Assembly: GCA_021801945.1 (NCBI GenBank)
Contig: JAKABE010000003.1
Span: 1 to 31,805, forward strand
Direction of reading: 5' to 3'
DNA from: Acidobacteriota bacterium
GTDB taxonomy: Bacteria > Acidobacteriota > Terriglobia > Terriglobales > Acidobacteriaceae
Length of the DNA: 31,805 nt
The position numbers were made by a program, and so were the translations under genes. Numbering within the stretch: the stretch's first letter is position 1; the number at the start of each line of letters is the position of its first letter. A model generated the notes under the pieces. The model was not told where the DNA came from, did not search any database, and worked only from the letters and a program-made list of their open reading frames with translations. Below, piece by piece: positions 6,239 to 14,106 of the stretch.

Positions 6239-7537
6239 GTGACCAACACGCTCATCTGGGTGACCATGCTAGTGAAACTGGGCGTGGTCGCTTCCACGGC
6301 CAGCATCCTCGCGCGCGCCAGCACCTTTCGGAGGCTGCTCTTTACTGAGAAGCGCAGCCCCGCGCAAACCCTGGGGTTGCTGGCGTTTTTTCTGATTCCG
6401 CTCACCCTTGGGGTGTGGATCCGAATTCTTGTTCGGAATTTCCTGGCCGCCGACATTTCCTTCACCACCGTGATTCTGCTCGGCCTGCTAATCGGTCCTG
6501 GATGGGCCATGTTTGGCGGCGCGGTGCTTTCGGCGCCGGCGATGTTTCACCACGAATATCTCTCTCTGCCTTTCAACGTGGCGCTGGGGTTGATGGCGGG
6601 ATTGCTGGGCCGCTTTGTCGAGAAGGAGGAGATCTGGTCCTTCACGCCAGCCATCGATCTGAGCCTGTACCGTTGGGTGCGCCGCAATCTGCGTCACCCC
6701 CGCATGGACCGCCAGTTCATGATGCTGTTTCTAATTGCGGCGGCCGAAGCCTGCCGGGACTGGCTGGCCCGCGAGTTTCCGCATCGGCTGTTTGCGTTGA
6801 CGGCCAAGGAACTCTGGCTGCAGGTACTGGTGTGGTTCAGCGCGCCGATTACGGTAGGCGTGGCGCTGAAGGTGTGGAACGCGCTGCGCATCGAGATGAG
6901 CCTGGAAGAGCAAAAGCGCCTGGTACTCGAAGCCCGCCTGGATGCTTTGCAGCGCCAGATCAACCCCCATTTCCTGTTCAACACGCTCAACTCCATCGGC
7001 TCGCTGGTCCGCAGCCAACCGGAATTAGCGCGAGAGATGATCGTGAAGTTGGCCAACATTCTGCGTGCGCTGCTCAAGGAGCACGATGCCTACGTGCCCC
7101 TGCGCGAGGAGCTCAAGTTTACCGACGACTATATTGCCATCGAAGTGGTGCGCTACGGGCCCGACAAATTGCGGATCCAAAAGGACATTGACCCACGGAC
7201 GCTAGAGGTTCTGGTGCCCAGCATCCTGCTCCAGCCGCTCGTGGAGAACAGCATCAAGCACGGACTTGAGCCACGCATTCACGGGGGCACCGTGACCCTG
7301 CGCAGCCGCTTGGAAGGCAACCGTGCGCTGATCGAGGTGGCCGATGATGGCGTGGGCATGGGTAGCCGCCCATCCTCGGCCTTGCGCCGCAGCGGTGCTG
7401 GAATCGGCCTCCAGAATGTGCGGGAGCGCCTGGAAGTCCTTTACGGCAAACAGGCGCGCTTCGATGTAGAGAGTAAGCCCGGTCGCGGGACACTGGTTTC
7501 CATTGAGATTCCCGCCGAGCTGGCGGAGGCGGAATGA
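6239..7537 (+). CDS. LytS-type sensor histidine kinase
   Basis: Membrane histidine kinase of the LytS/YehU class, 432 residues. The N-terminal ~215 residues hold five or six hydrophobic segments (about 7-22, 43-66, 74-99, 110-126, 157-174, 192-211), consistent with a multi-pass sensor. A short helix EEQKRLVLEARLDALQ leads into the His-kinase motif RQINPHFLFNTLNSIGSL, with His244 as phospho-acceptor. The ATPase domain has the N box LQPLVENSIKHGLEP (Asn337), the G1 box ADDGVGMG (368-375) and the G2 box GAGIGLQNVRERL (386-398). These kinases normally pair with a LytTR response regulator, but none is present here. GTG at 6239 is the first start; ATG at 6266 is the alternative. The stop overlaps the start of the next gene (ATGA). 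Confidence 0.93.
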   Translation: MTNTLIWVTMLVKLGVVASTASILARASTFRRLLFTEKRSPAQTLGLLAFFLIPLTLGVWIRILVRNFLAADISFTTVILLGLLIGPGWAMFGGAVLSAPAMFHHEYLSLPFNVALGLMAGLLGRFVEKEEIWSFTPAIDLSLYRWVRRNLRHPRMDRQFMMLFLIAAAEACRDWLAREFPHRLFALTAKELWLQVLVWFSAPITVGVALKVWNALRIEMSLEEQKRLVLEARLDALQRQINPHFLFNTLNSIGSLVRSQPELAREMIVKLANILRALLKEHDAYVPLREELKFTDDYIAIEVVRYGPDKLRIQKDIDPRTLEVLVPSILLQPLVENSIKHGLEPRIHGGTVTLRSRLEGNRALIEVADDGVGMGSRPSSALRRSGAGIGLQNVRERLEVLYGKQARFDVESKPGRGTLVSIEIPAELAEAE

Positions 7538-8616
7538 AGCGGCCGCACTTGGCCACATCGGTTACCTCTCGAGTCACCCCGCTGTCGCCGCCGGAAATGC
7601 ACAGCCTTTCACGGTATTCTCGTTCCATGGTGCGCTTCACAGTGCTCGCGTCTGGTTCAAAGGGCAATAGCACCGTCATCACCGGCGGGCGGACGCGCAT
7701 CCTGATTGATGCGGGGCTGAACTGCCGGGAGTTGTTCAAGCGCATGAAGCTGGCTGGCGAAGACCCTGCAACTCTGGATGCGATTCTCATCACCCACGAG
7801 CACCAGGACCACATCACGGGCCTGAGCGTAACCGCACGCAAACTGGGGATTCCGGTGTACTTTACCGAAGTGACACATCGTGCCTGGATACGCTGGCTGA
7901 CTCCGCGCCGTCAGATGACATATGCACAATGGCTCGAGCAGTGCCGCAAGCAGGCCGCCGCACGCCAGGCCGAGGCCGATGCAGCGACGGACGAGGGTGA
8001 GCCGGACGATCCGGGGGCTGAGTTGTCGACTGAATCGGCCGCGGCGAGTGCAGCGGATCCGTCCACCCCGGCGGCTCCAGACCCACAGCCCGCCTCCAAA
8101 GGCGATCCCTCCTGGCTCCCCGCGGTCGAGTATTTTCAGGCCGGTCAACCCTTCCGCATTGGCGATTTGGAGATAAGCCCCTACACGATTCCTCACGATG
8201 CCGCCGATCCCGTGGGTTTTGTCATCGGGGCGGAAGGCGTGCGGATCGGCTTTGCGACCGATCTCGGCTACATGCCGCCGAACGTGAAGGCGCAGCTCAA
8301 GAATCTGGACCTGCTTCTGCTCGAATCAAACCATGATCTGGAGATGCTGCGCGACGGCCCCTATCCCTGGGCGGTGAAGCAGCGGGTGCTTTCGCGCGTC
8401 GGTCATCTCTCCAATGAAGCCGCCGCCGAATTCCTGACCCAGGACTACGATGGCCAGGCCGCTTACATCGTCCTTGCGCATCTATCTGAAAGCAATAACC
8501 TTCCGGAATTGGCCCGGATCACGGCCGAACGCGCGCTCGACGGACGGGCCAGCCTGTTGGCCAACCGCCTTCTGCTGGCTGACCAACATGAACCGCTGGC
8601 AGCGATCGAATTTTAG
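7534..8616 (+). CDS. WalJ/YycJ-like metallo-beta-lactamase-fold hydrolase
   Basis: Metallo-beta-lactamase-fold protein of the YycJ/WalJ group, predicted to be a cytoplasmic nuclease or phosphodiesterase. The core starts VRFTVLASGSKGNSTVI (residues 33-49); the metal motif THEHQDH (87-93) supplies HxHxDH ligands, with further candidates in TIPHDAADPVGFV, FATDLGY and LLLESNHD, and a late VGHLSN. The ATG at 7534 overlaps the kinase stop (ATGA) and has GGAGG at 7525-7529, a strong sign of coupling. However, family homology begins only at ATG 7627, so the first 31 residues may be untranslated or lineage-specific. Residues about 141-190 are an Ala/Asp/Glu/Pro/Ser-rich insertion not expected in the family, making the protein longer than the usual ~265 residues. 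Confidence 0.88.
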   Translation: MKRPHLATSVTSRVTPLSPPEMHSLSRYSRSMVRFTVLASGSKGNSTVITGGRTRILIDAGLNCRELFKRMKLAGEDPATLDAILITHEHQDHITGLSVTARKLGIPVYFTEVTHRAWIRWLTPRRQMTYAQWLEQCRKQAAARQAEADAATDEGEPDDPGAELSTESAAASAADPSTPAAPDPQPASKGDPSWLPAVEYFQAGQPFRIGDLEISPYTIPHDAADPVGFVIGAEGVRIGFATDLGYMPPNVKAQLKNLDLLLLESNHDLEMLRDGPYPWAVKQRVLSRVGHLSNEAAAEFLTQDYDGQAAYIVLAHLSESNNLPELARITAERALDGRASLLANRLLLADQHEPLAAIEF

Positions 8617-8657
8617 TCAGTCCGAGTCAGGTTTTCGCGTGTCAGGTATTTCGCCTG

Positions 8658-8684
8658 TTGATTTTTCCCTAATTCGATTACAAT
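8658..8684 (+). promoter_or_regulatory. Candidate promoter upstream of the anti-sigma-like gene
   Basis: TTGATT (8658-8663) and TACAAT (8679-8684) lie 15 bases apart in a locally AT-rich stretch after the walJ-like gene. The -10 matches at 5 of 6; the spacing is short. It would drive the possible small ORF and the gene at 8887. Confidence 0.4.
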
Positions 8685-8740
8685 GAAAGAAATCGCGCAT
8701 CTCAGTAAAAGGAGGATTGGCGCAAAAGGCGAATCGGAGC

Positions 8741-8872
8741 ATGGTTGCCTTGGAAGGAAGAGAGGAAGATCGCGCCGGTGGGATTGCGACTGAAAGCGGA
8801 ACCTCCAGAACTTCCAAAGGGGTGAACAATTGCAAAGCCGCAGACAAGCACAGCAGCAAAGCCTGTCTTTAG
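8741..8872 (+). CDS. Possible 43-residue small protein
   Basis: An open frame from ATG 8741 to TAG 8870-8872 encodes a hydrophilic peptide beginning MVALEGREEDRAGG and ending CKAADKHSSKACL. An in-frame TTG at 8717 would add eight residues and sits directly after AGGAGG, too close to be ideal. It ends 14 bases before the anti-sigma-like gene and downstream of a candidate promoter, so it could be a co-transcribed small protein or just leader RNA. There is no recognisable domain; two Cys in the last 20 residues are the only notable feature. Confidence 0.25.
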   Translation: MVALEGREEDRAGGIATESGTSRTSKGVNNCKAADKHSSKACL

Positions 8873-8886
8873 CAAGGTGAATCCTT

Positions 8887-9366
8887 ATGTCTATGACAAA
8901 GAGCCCCTGTTCAGATCGAGTCGTAGGTGCCATTCTGGCAAGCTGGCGGTATGACATCTCGGGTATCTCCCGGGAGATGCGAAGAGATTACGAGAATCAT
9001 TTCGCTGAGTGTGCCCATTGCCGGGCGCGCCAGAAGTTTCATCGCAGTTTGGATGCGGCGCTGGCCATACTTACCTCTCTCTCGGCGCTGTTCTTTCTCT
9101 TCGCGCTTTCAGTTCTCCGACACATTAAACCAATGGAACACGTGGCCTTCAACATTCTGGGACTGGACATTTCATCGACGTACACGATGCTGGTCTCGGC
9201 AGGCGTTGCTGGCCTTTGTTTTTCGGTTTTAGCCTTGGCGCTGGTGCTGGCAGCCACGCCTGCTCCGTCCTATCTGGGCGGCTTGGCCGCGGAACGCGCA
9301 AAACTGATTGAAGAGCGGATCGAGGAAAGGTTACCTGCAGCAATCAAAATGCTGCGGCAGCGCTAG
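8887..9366 (+). CDS. Zinc-finger anti-sigma-like membrane protein
   Basis: A 159-residue protein with a short N-terminal putative zinc finger: ENHFAECAHCRAR contains His38-x3-Cys42-x2-Cys45, the ligand spacing of the zf-HC2 domain common at the N terminus of anti-sigma factors. Two hydrophobic stretches follow (about residues 57-78 and 95-123), then a charged C-terminal helix (AAERAKLIEERIEERLP). By family analogy the finger would be cytoplasmic and might sequester an ECF sigma factor. No sigma factor gene is adjacent, so the partner is unknown. The ATG is preceded by AAGGTGA at 6 bases. A hairpin terminator follows the stop closely, suggesting a short transcript. Confidence 0.7.
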   Translation: MSMTKSPCSDRVVGAILASWRYDISGISREMRRDYENHFAECAHCRARQKFHRSLDAALAILTSLSALFFLFALSVLRHIKPMEHVAFNILGLDISSTYTMLVSAGVAGLCFSVLALALVLAATPAPSYLGGLAAERAKLIEERIEERLPAAIKMLRQR

Positions 9367-9393
9367 ACGCAGAGTGCGACTCGAGTCTCCGAG

Positions 9394-9415
9394 AGACCTC
9401 CCTGTAGGGAGGTCT
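9394..9415 (+). terminator. Intrinsic terminator after the anti-sigma-like gene
   Basis: A perfect 9-bp stem AGACCTCCC/GGGAGGTCT with loop TGTA lies 27 bases after the stop codon and is followed by TTGTG, so the T tract is short. It is the cleanest terminator in the window. Confidence 0.75.
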
Positions 9416-9810
9416 TTGTGCGTCGGCGGTCGGCACGGACTGCGCAGCAGGTCCGCACTGCAGAGGCTGGGGCTTGATCAACAAATGCCTGCAGGAATAG
9501 GGCGATATATCGCTTCTCCAATTGGTGCAGAGTGGAGCGCAACCTCTGCCTGGCGTTTCCTCAAGAAGCGTCAAATTACACACTTTTCAGTGCTCGACAG
9601 AAACCGAAAACCCGTCACACGGGTGTATTCCCTTCAAACGCAACCCGCGAGAACAACGTGTAAGCTTGCGATCTCTTCACGAGACTGCAACCTTGAGGTT
9701 CGAAGTTTTGGGATACGTCTGAAAGAGAAATGCTCCAGCATCGATTGTTGCCTCCAGATAGGCGAGGCATAAGAAGCGGCCGAGGAGACTCCGCCCTAAG
9801 CCTGAACGCA
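9416..9810. other. Intergenic region between converging units
   Basis: About 400 bases between the terminator at 9415 and the 3' end of the glycosyltransferase gene. Apart from a small hairpin (CCCGT-CAC-ACGGG near 9611-9623) I see no gene, RNA or repeat. Overlapping short frames have no ribosome binding sites or motifs. Confidence 0.5.
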
Positions 9811-10665
9811 TCATAGCCCAGCCGCAGTACGGTGACGGCGCTCCCATATTTTGGCGTCCACCAGAAACCGGAACCAGAAGGCTTGCAGCACCCAGAAAAT
9901 GAATCCCTGCGTTCCATCCAGCAAGCCGAGGCAGAAAAAGTAACGGTAGACGAAGAGGGCAAAGGGCCGAAAGAACAACGGCATCTGATTATACTTTTGC
10001 CGTAAGTAACGTTTGCGCTCGGCGGGATTGCCGTGAGCATCGGGCTGAACCCGCCCGAAATCCTCACCGGCCTCCATTTCGGCCATCTCGCCGTCGGCCC
10101 AGCGGTTGTGGCGCACAGTCCACTCGCTCAGGGACATGCGAATATCGTCGATCATCATGCCCGGCAACTGGCCGCTGGTGCCACCCGTCAACAGAAAGTG
10201 CTGATCGTATTTACGGTCCTCGCAGCGGCCAACTCCAGTACGAAACAGACGCAGGTGCCAGGTGGGGCTCATGCCTCCATGGCGCAGGACGCGGCCAAGG
10301 AAACGCAAATAGCGGGGCAGAAAGTAACCCGCGTGCTCCGGCTGCTCCGGAAGCGCCTTGATGGCCGCAACCAATTGGTCGTCCATCCATTCATCCGCGT
10401 CCAGGTGCAACTGCCAGGGGCGGCTAATGGGCAGGTTCTCGATCGCCCAGTTGCGCTGTGCGCCATAATTCTCAAACGGATGCTGAACCACGACAGCACC
10501 CAACGAGCGCGCCAACTCCACGGTTCCGTCTTGGCTGAAGGAATCGACTACGAAAATCTCGTCCGAGACGCGCTGCGCGCTTTTGAGCGTCGCAGCAAGG
10601 GTATCTTGCGAATTGAAGCTAAGAAGAATGAGCGTGGGGCGCATGAGAAGAATGGTAACGCACAT
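9811..10665 (-). CDS. Family 2 glycosyltransferase (WaaE/KdtX-like)
   Basis: GT-A fold inverting glycosyltransferase of 284 residues, similar in layout to lipopolysaccharide-core glucosyltransferases of the WaaE type. It starts with the nucleotide-binding strand PTLILLSFNSQDTLAATL, followed by DEIFVVDSFSQDGTVELA, a variant of the VVDdgSxDgT motif. The metal-binding DxD-type motif is LHLDADEWMDD. Further on are an FRTGVGRCED segment and a C-terminal amphipathic/hydrophobic stretch (FRPFALFVYRYFFCLGLLDGTQGFIFWVLQAFW) typical of membrane-associated members. It probably adds a sugar to a lipid or envelope glycan; the acceptor is unknown. ATG at 10665 is the first start; ATG at 10644 (MRPTLILL) fits the family better, and neither has a clear ribosome binding site. 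No other polysaccharide genes are near. Confidence 0.88.
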   Translation of the reverse strand: MCVTILLMRPTLILLSFNSQDTLAATLKSAQRVSDEIFVVDSFSQDGTVELARSLGAVVVQHPFENYGAQRNWAIENLPISRPWQLHLDADEWMDDQLVAAIKALPEQPEHAGYFLPRYLRFLGRVLRHGGMSPTWHLRLFRTGVGRCEDRKYDQHFLLTGGTSGQLPGMMIDDIRMSLSEWTVRHNRWADGEMAEMEAGEDFGRVQPDAHGNPAERKRYLRQKYNQMPLFFRPFALFVYRYFFCLGLLDGTQGFIFWVLQAFWFRFLVDAKIWERRHRTAAGL

Positions 10666-11031
10666 CGATCGAACAGACGGCGGCGGCCAGCATCCAGCGC
10701 CTGGCGATCAATTCTGCCCGCGCCCCATCGTCCGACGAACCGCAATCCTGAGCGGCCCGAGCAAATTCGATTCATCCCATGAGGTTCCTTGTAGTACCAT
10801 CGCCAAGCCTAGCCAAGTCGCAAGACGACACCGACGCAGAGTTGGAGACTATTCGTGGAGTTGGGCATCTGGGTACGCGACCAGTTGGCCTGGAACACGC
10901 GCAGGCCGATGGGAGGCGAGAGACGGAGATCCTGGCCGCGGTATCATTCGGGAGTCGTCCGGGGACAATTGCGCGCCGCCCCAATATGAGCGGCTTTTGG
11001 TGCTGCACCTTCACGCTCGCTCCTTCGGCAG
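10666..11031. other. Intergenic region without a convincing gene
   Basis: 366 bases between the glycosyltransferase and the last gene of the export operon, both on the minus strand. A 91-codon plus-strand frame at 10779-11054 has no ribosome binding site, no hydrophobic or conserved pattern, and runs into the permease gene. Promoters for the glycosyltransferase presumably lie here, but I cannot assign one. Confidence 0.5.
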
Positions 11032-12198
11032 CTACAGAGCCCGCAGGGAGATAGCAACGGGGCGCCGCGCCGCCCGGATTGCCGGTGCAATGCCGCCCAG
11101 CAGCCCCATCAGCAGCGCGAAGGCGATACCACCCAGCAGCAGGTCCGGTGTCACCCGGAATGCGAAGGCCAGATGCGAGAAGGTCTGCCAGTTGATCGTT
11201 CCCGTGGTCAGCCCGTTCAGCGGCAGCACCGCGATGCATCCCAGCGCGCCTCCAGCGAGTGAGATCAGCAGCGCCTCGATGACGAATGAGGTCACCACGC
11301 TCAGTGCATCGAATCCGATCGCCCGCATCACCGCAATCTCTCGCACCCGCTCCGCCACCGCCGAATACATCGTATTGAGCGCCCCAAATACCGCTCCAAT
11401 GCCCATGACCGCCGCCACAATCGAACCCAGCACCACAATCAGCGTGGTCACGGAGCGCGACTGCTTCTCGTAATAGTCCACCTCGCGCATGGCATCCACC
11501 GTCAGGCGCGGATCGGAAGTCACAGCATCGCGGAACTGGCGAAAATCGCGTGCCGAGGCCAGCCGGACCGTTGCGGCCTGAAAGATACTCTCCGGCCGGT
11601 GATAGACCTGATTGAGGACCCTAGCGTCCGCCCAGATCTCGGAATCGAATGCCGAGCCCCCGGAATCGAAGATGCCCACGACGCGCCAAGTTCCGCCGCC
11701 AAAGCGCACCTTGCCGTCCAGATCCATACCCGTATAGGAGCGCGCCGCATTGCGCCCCACAACCAGTTCGTTGAGTCCCGGCTGGAGCATCCGGCCGGCC
11801 ACGATCCTGGCACCCTTGCGAACCTCCAGCGCGTTGCCAGATACCCCGCGTACCTGCACGCTGGCCTCGCCTCCCTTCCGCATCGGAAAAGCCGCAACGA
11901 CCACGACCTCAGGACTGACCAGCGGTCCCGTTTGAGAGCGCGCAATCCCCGGCGCGTCTTCAATCACCTTCACCTCATCCAGCGTGATTGCTCCCATCAT
12001 CTCCGCGGTCGCGCCGGCACGCAGCACCAGCACATTCTGCTCCGAGCCGGACCTCATCAACGTCGCCCGGAATCCTCGCGCCAGGCTCAGCATGGCGACG
12101 AACACACCCACAGTCCCCGCAATCCCCAGCACTGCCACGACCGACGAGGTCCAGCGTTGCCGCACGCTACGCAGGTTGTAAATCAGCGGGATCGCCAC
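11032..12198 (-). CDS. FtsX/MacB-type ABC transporter permease (second permease)
   Basis: Inner-membrane permease of the MacB/LolCE type, 388 residues. One transmembrane helix near the N terminus (about 18-40, SSVVAVLGIAGTVGVFVAMLSLARG) is followed by a large periplasmic domain (about 45-255) and three C-terminal helices (about 258-285, 305-335 and 350-375), ending RAARRPVAISLRAL. The FtsX-domain hallmark EIAVMRAIGFDALSVV is present near 294-309, where the ATPase coupling helix lies. It is the last gene of the operon, starting 3 bases after the upstream permease stop. With its partner it probably forms a heterodimeric permease. Confidence 0.93.
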   Translation of the reverse strand: MAIPLIYNLRSVRQRWTSSVVAVLGIAGTVGVFVAMLSLARGFRATLMRSGSEQNVLVLRAGATAEMMGAITLDEVKVIEDAPGIARSQTGPLVSPEVVVVAAFPMRKGGEASVQVRGVSGNALEVRKGARIVAGRMLQPGLNELVVGRNAARSYTGMDLDGKVRFGGGTWRVVGIFDSGGSAFDSEIWADARVLNQVYHRPESIFQAATVRLASARDFRQFRDAVTSDPRLTVDAMREVDYYEKQSRSVTTLIVVLGSIVAAVMGIGAVFGALNTMYSAVAERVREIAVMRAIGFDALSVVTSFVIEALLISLAGGALGCIAVLPLNGLTTGTINWQTFSHLAFAFRVTPDLLLGGIAFALLMGLLGGIAPAIRAARRPVAISLRAL

Positions 12199-12201
12199 GG
12201 C

Positions 12202-13344
12202 TCAGATCCTCCTCAGTGCATCCACGACGCGCAGCCGCATGGCGCCCGCCGCAGGCAGAATGCCGCTCGCCAGTCCCACTGCCAGGGCCAGTCCCATGCC
12301 CGTCAGCATGTTCAAGCCCGGCAGATAGAAGTACGGCAACAAGCCATGCGTCGGATCGCCATTGAGCGTAAACAGCTTGGCAAGCAGCACCCCAAGGCCG
12401 CCACCAACCGCAGCAATCGTCAGTGACTCTGCCAGGATGAGCACCAGTACCAGCCGGTCCGAATACCCGATCGCTTTCAGCAGCCCCAATTCCGGAGTCC
12501 GCTCCCGCACGGCAATCGCCATGGTGTTGCCCGTCACCAGTAGCAACGTCAGGAACACCACACTCCCGATCGAAAGAATGATGAACTGGATGTTTCCCAT
12601 CTGCTTCAGCCAACCTGCGGCAAAGGCACTCTCTGTCTCCGTCTTCGTCTCGTTGGGGGAGTTCGCAAACTGATCGTCGATGCTTTCTGCAACCCGCACC
12701 GCATCTGCCGGGTTGCTCACACGCACCACATACCAGCCCGCATTGCCCCTGCGGCTCTCCGGCAACTGCTCGTCCAGCCGGTTCCACTGAAACCAGAACT
12801 GCGTCTCATCATCCTGCGGGCGCTTCCCGTGATACACCCCTCGCAGGTTGAACTCCCATTTCCCTGGATAAACCGAGCTCCGCAGTGGAATCCGGTCCCC
12901 GATCTTCCACCCGAAACGCTTCGCCAGTTGCTCCCCCGCAAAGGCTCCCTCCCGATCGCCCAGAAAATCCCGCCACTGTCCGTCGTCGATTAAGAACTCC
13001 GGATACATCTGGCGATAATGCGCCACGTCAATGGCAAACTGCGGAAAGAAGTTCCGCTCATCCTGGTAGATCCCTCCAAACCAGTTCGCAAAAGTCACCA
13101 GCGTTACGCCTGGGATGCGCGCAATGCGCTCGGAATAGGAAAGCGGAAGCGGCTGAATAATCGCGACCCGGTTGATCACCACGAGACGATCTGCTCCGGC
13201 CACATCGATTCCCTGGCTGAAACTGCCGCGGATGACGGCGAGAACGCTGAACAAAAAGAGAGCCACCGCGAACGACCCCATCGTCAGCACCAGGCGCGTC
13301 TTCCTGCGCAGCAGGTTAGCCAGAAGCAGTTGGGCGAATCTCAT
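12202..13344 (-). CDS. FtsX/MacB-type ABC transporter permease (first permease)
   Basis: Second MacB/LolCE-type permease, 380 residues. The N-terminal segment MRFAQLLLANLLRRKTRLVLT leads into a transmembrane helix (about 20-42); a periplasmic domain follows; helices at about 255-280, 300-325 and 345-370 close the protein. RERTPELGLLKAIGYSDRLVL is the FtsX coupling motif and the tail AAGAMRLRVVDALRRI is typical. The ATG at 13344 overlaps the ATPase stop (ATGA), so translation is probably coupled. A longer frame upstream lies inside the ATPase gene and is ignored. Sequence divergence from the downstream permease argues for distinct halves of a heterodimer, not a recent duplication. Confidence 0.93.
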   Translation of the reverse strand: MRFAQLLLANLLRRKTRLVLTMGSFAVALFLFSVLAVIRGSFSQGIDVAGADRLVVINRVAIIQPLPLSYSERIARIPGVTLVTFANWFGGIYQDERNFFPQFAIDVAHYRQMYPEFLIDDGQWRDFLGDREGAFAGEQLAKRFGWKIGDRIPLRSSVYPGKWEFNLRGVYHGKRPQDDETQFWFQWNRLDEQLPESRRGNAGWYVVRVSNPADAVRVAESIDDQFANSPNETKTETESAFAAGWLKQMGNIQFIILSIGSVVFLTLLLVTGNTMAIAVRERTPELGLLKAIGYSDRLVLVLILAESLTIAAVGGGLGVLLAKLFTLNGDPTHGLLPYFYLPGLNMLTGMGLALAVGLASGILPAAGAMRLRVVDALRRI

Positions 13345-14084
13345 AGCCCGATCTCCGCCGGATGCCGCGCTGCCGCCTCCACCAGTACACCCTTCTCCAG
13401 ATGCAGGGTCACCGGCGCCCTCTGCGCCACCAGTGGATCGTGCGTCACCATCAGCACCGTTTTTTGGAACTCGGTCACGAGCCGCTGGACCAATGCCATG
13501 ATCTCGTCCGCACTGCGCCGGTCCAAATCGCCCGTTGGTTCGTCGCACAGCAGAAATGTTGGATCCGAGACAATCGCCCGGGCAATCGCTACCCGCTGCT
13601 CCTGTCCGCCCGAGAGCTGCCGGGGATAGTGATGCATCCTCTCCGCCAGCCCCACGAGCGCCAGAGCTGTCTCCACATGAGTCTTCCGCTCCGCGAGCGA
13701 AAGGCTCGTCAGCAACAGCGGCAGCTCCACGTTCTGATAGGCCGTCAGCACCGGAATCAGGTTGTAAGCCTGGAACACGAGTCCGACATGTCGAGCCCGC
13801 CAGCGCGTGAGCTTCTTGCCAGACATCCGCGTAATCTCATCCCCTGCGACTCGGATGCTCCCTGCCGTTGGCACATCCAGTCCTCCGAGCAGATTCAACA
13901 GCGTCGTCTTACCCGACCCGCTTGGGCCCATGAAGGCAACGAAATCCCCGCGATCGACATCGAGATTCAGCCCTTGCAGCACATGAATCTCTTCCTCTCC
14001 CCGCCGATACTTCTTATCCAGCCCGCGCACCTGGACCAGACTCGTCCCACGCCGATCTCCATCCACGCGCACCATCGCCGACAC
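13341..14084 (-). CDS. ABC transporter ATP-binding protein (MacB/LolD-type)
   Basis: ATPase of the export operon, 247 residues. Walker A is GPSGSGKT (53-60), the Q loop Gln105 (VFQAYNLIPVLTAYQNVELPLL), the signature LSGGQEQR (157-164), Walker B FLLCDEPTGDLD with catalytic Glu182, and the H loop His215 (VTHD). The pattern PTGDLD and the Q-loop context are those of the MacB/LolD/FtsE group that works with FtsX-type permeases. LSGGQEQR replaces the commoner LSGGQQQR, a mild change. It starts 22 bases after the adaptor stop and overlaps the first permease by 4 bases. It powers envelope-directed export rather than uptake. Confidence 0.96.
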   Translation of the reverse strand: MSAMVRVDGDRRGTSLVQVRGLDKKYRRGEEEIHVLQGLNLDVDRGDFVAFMGPSGSGKTTLLNLLGGLDVPTAGSIRVAGDEITRMSGKKLTRWRARHVGLVFQAYNLIPVLTAYQNVELPLLLTSLSLAERKTHVETALALVGLAERMHHYPRQLSGGQEQRVAIARAIVSDPTFLLCDEPTGDLDRRSADEIMALVQRLVTEFQKTVLMVTHDPLVAQRAPVTLHLEKGVLVEAAARHPAEIGL

Positions 14085-14106
14085 TCCTCATTTGATCGCA
14101 GCCCAC

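Noticed and set aside
10779..11054. Plus-strand 91-codon frame before the permease gene
   Set aside because: No ribosome binding site and it runs into the 3' end of the convergent permease gene; composition is not protein-like.
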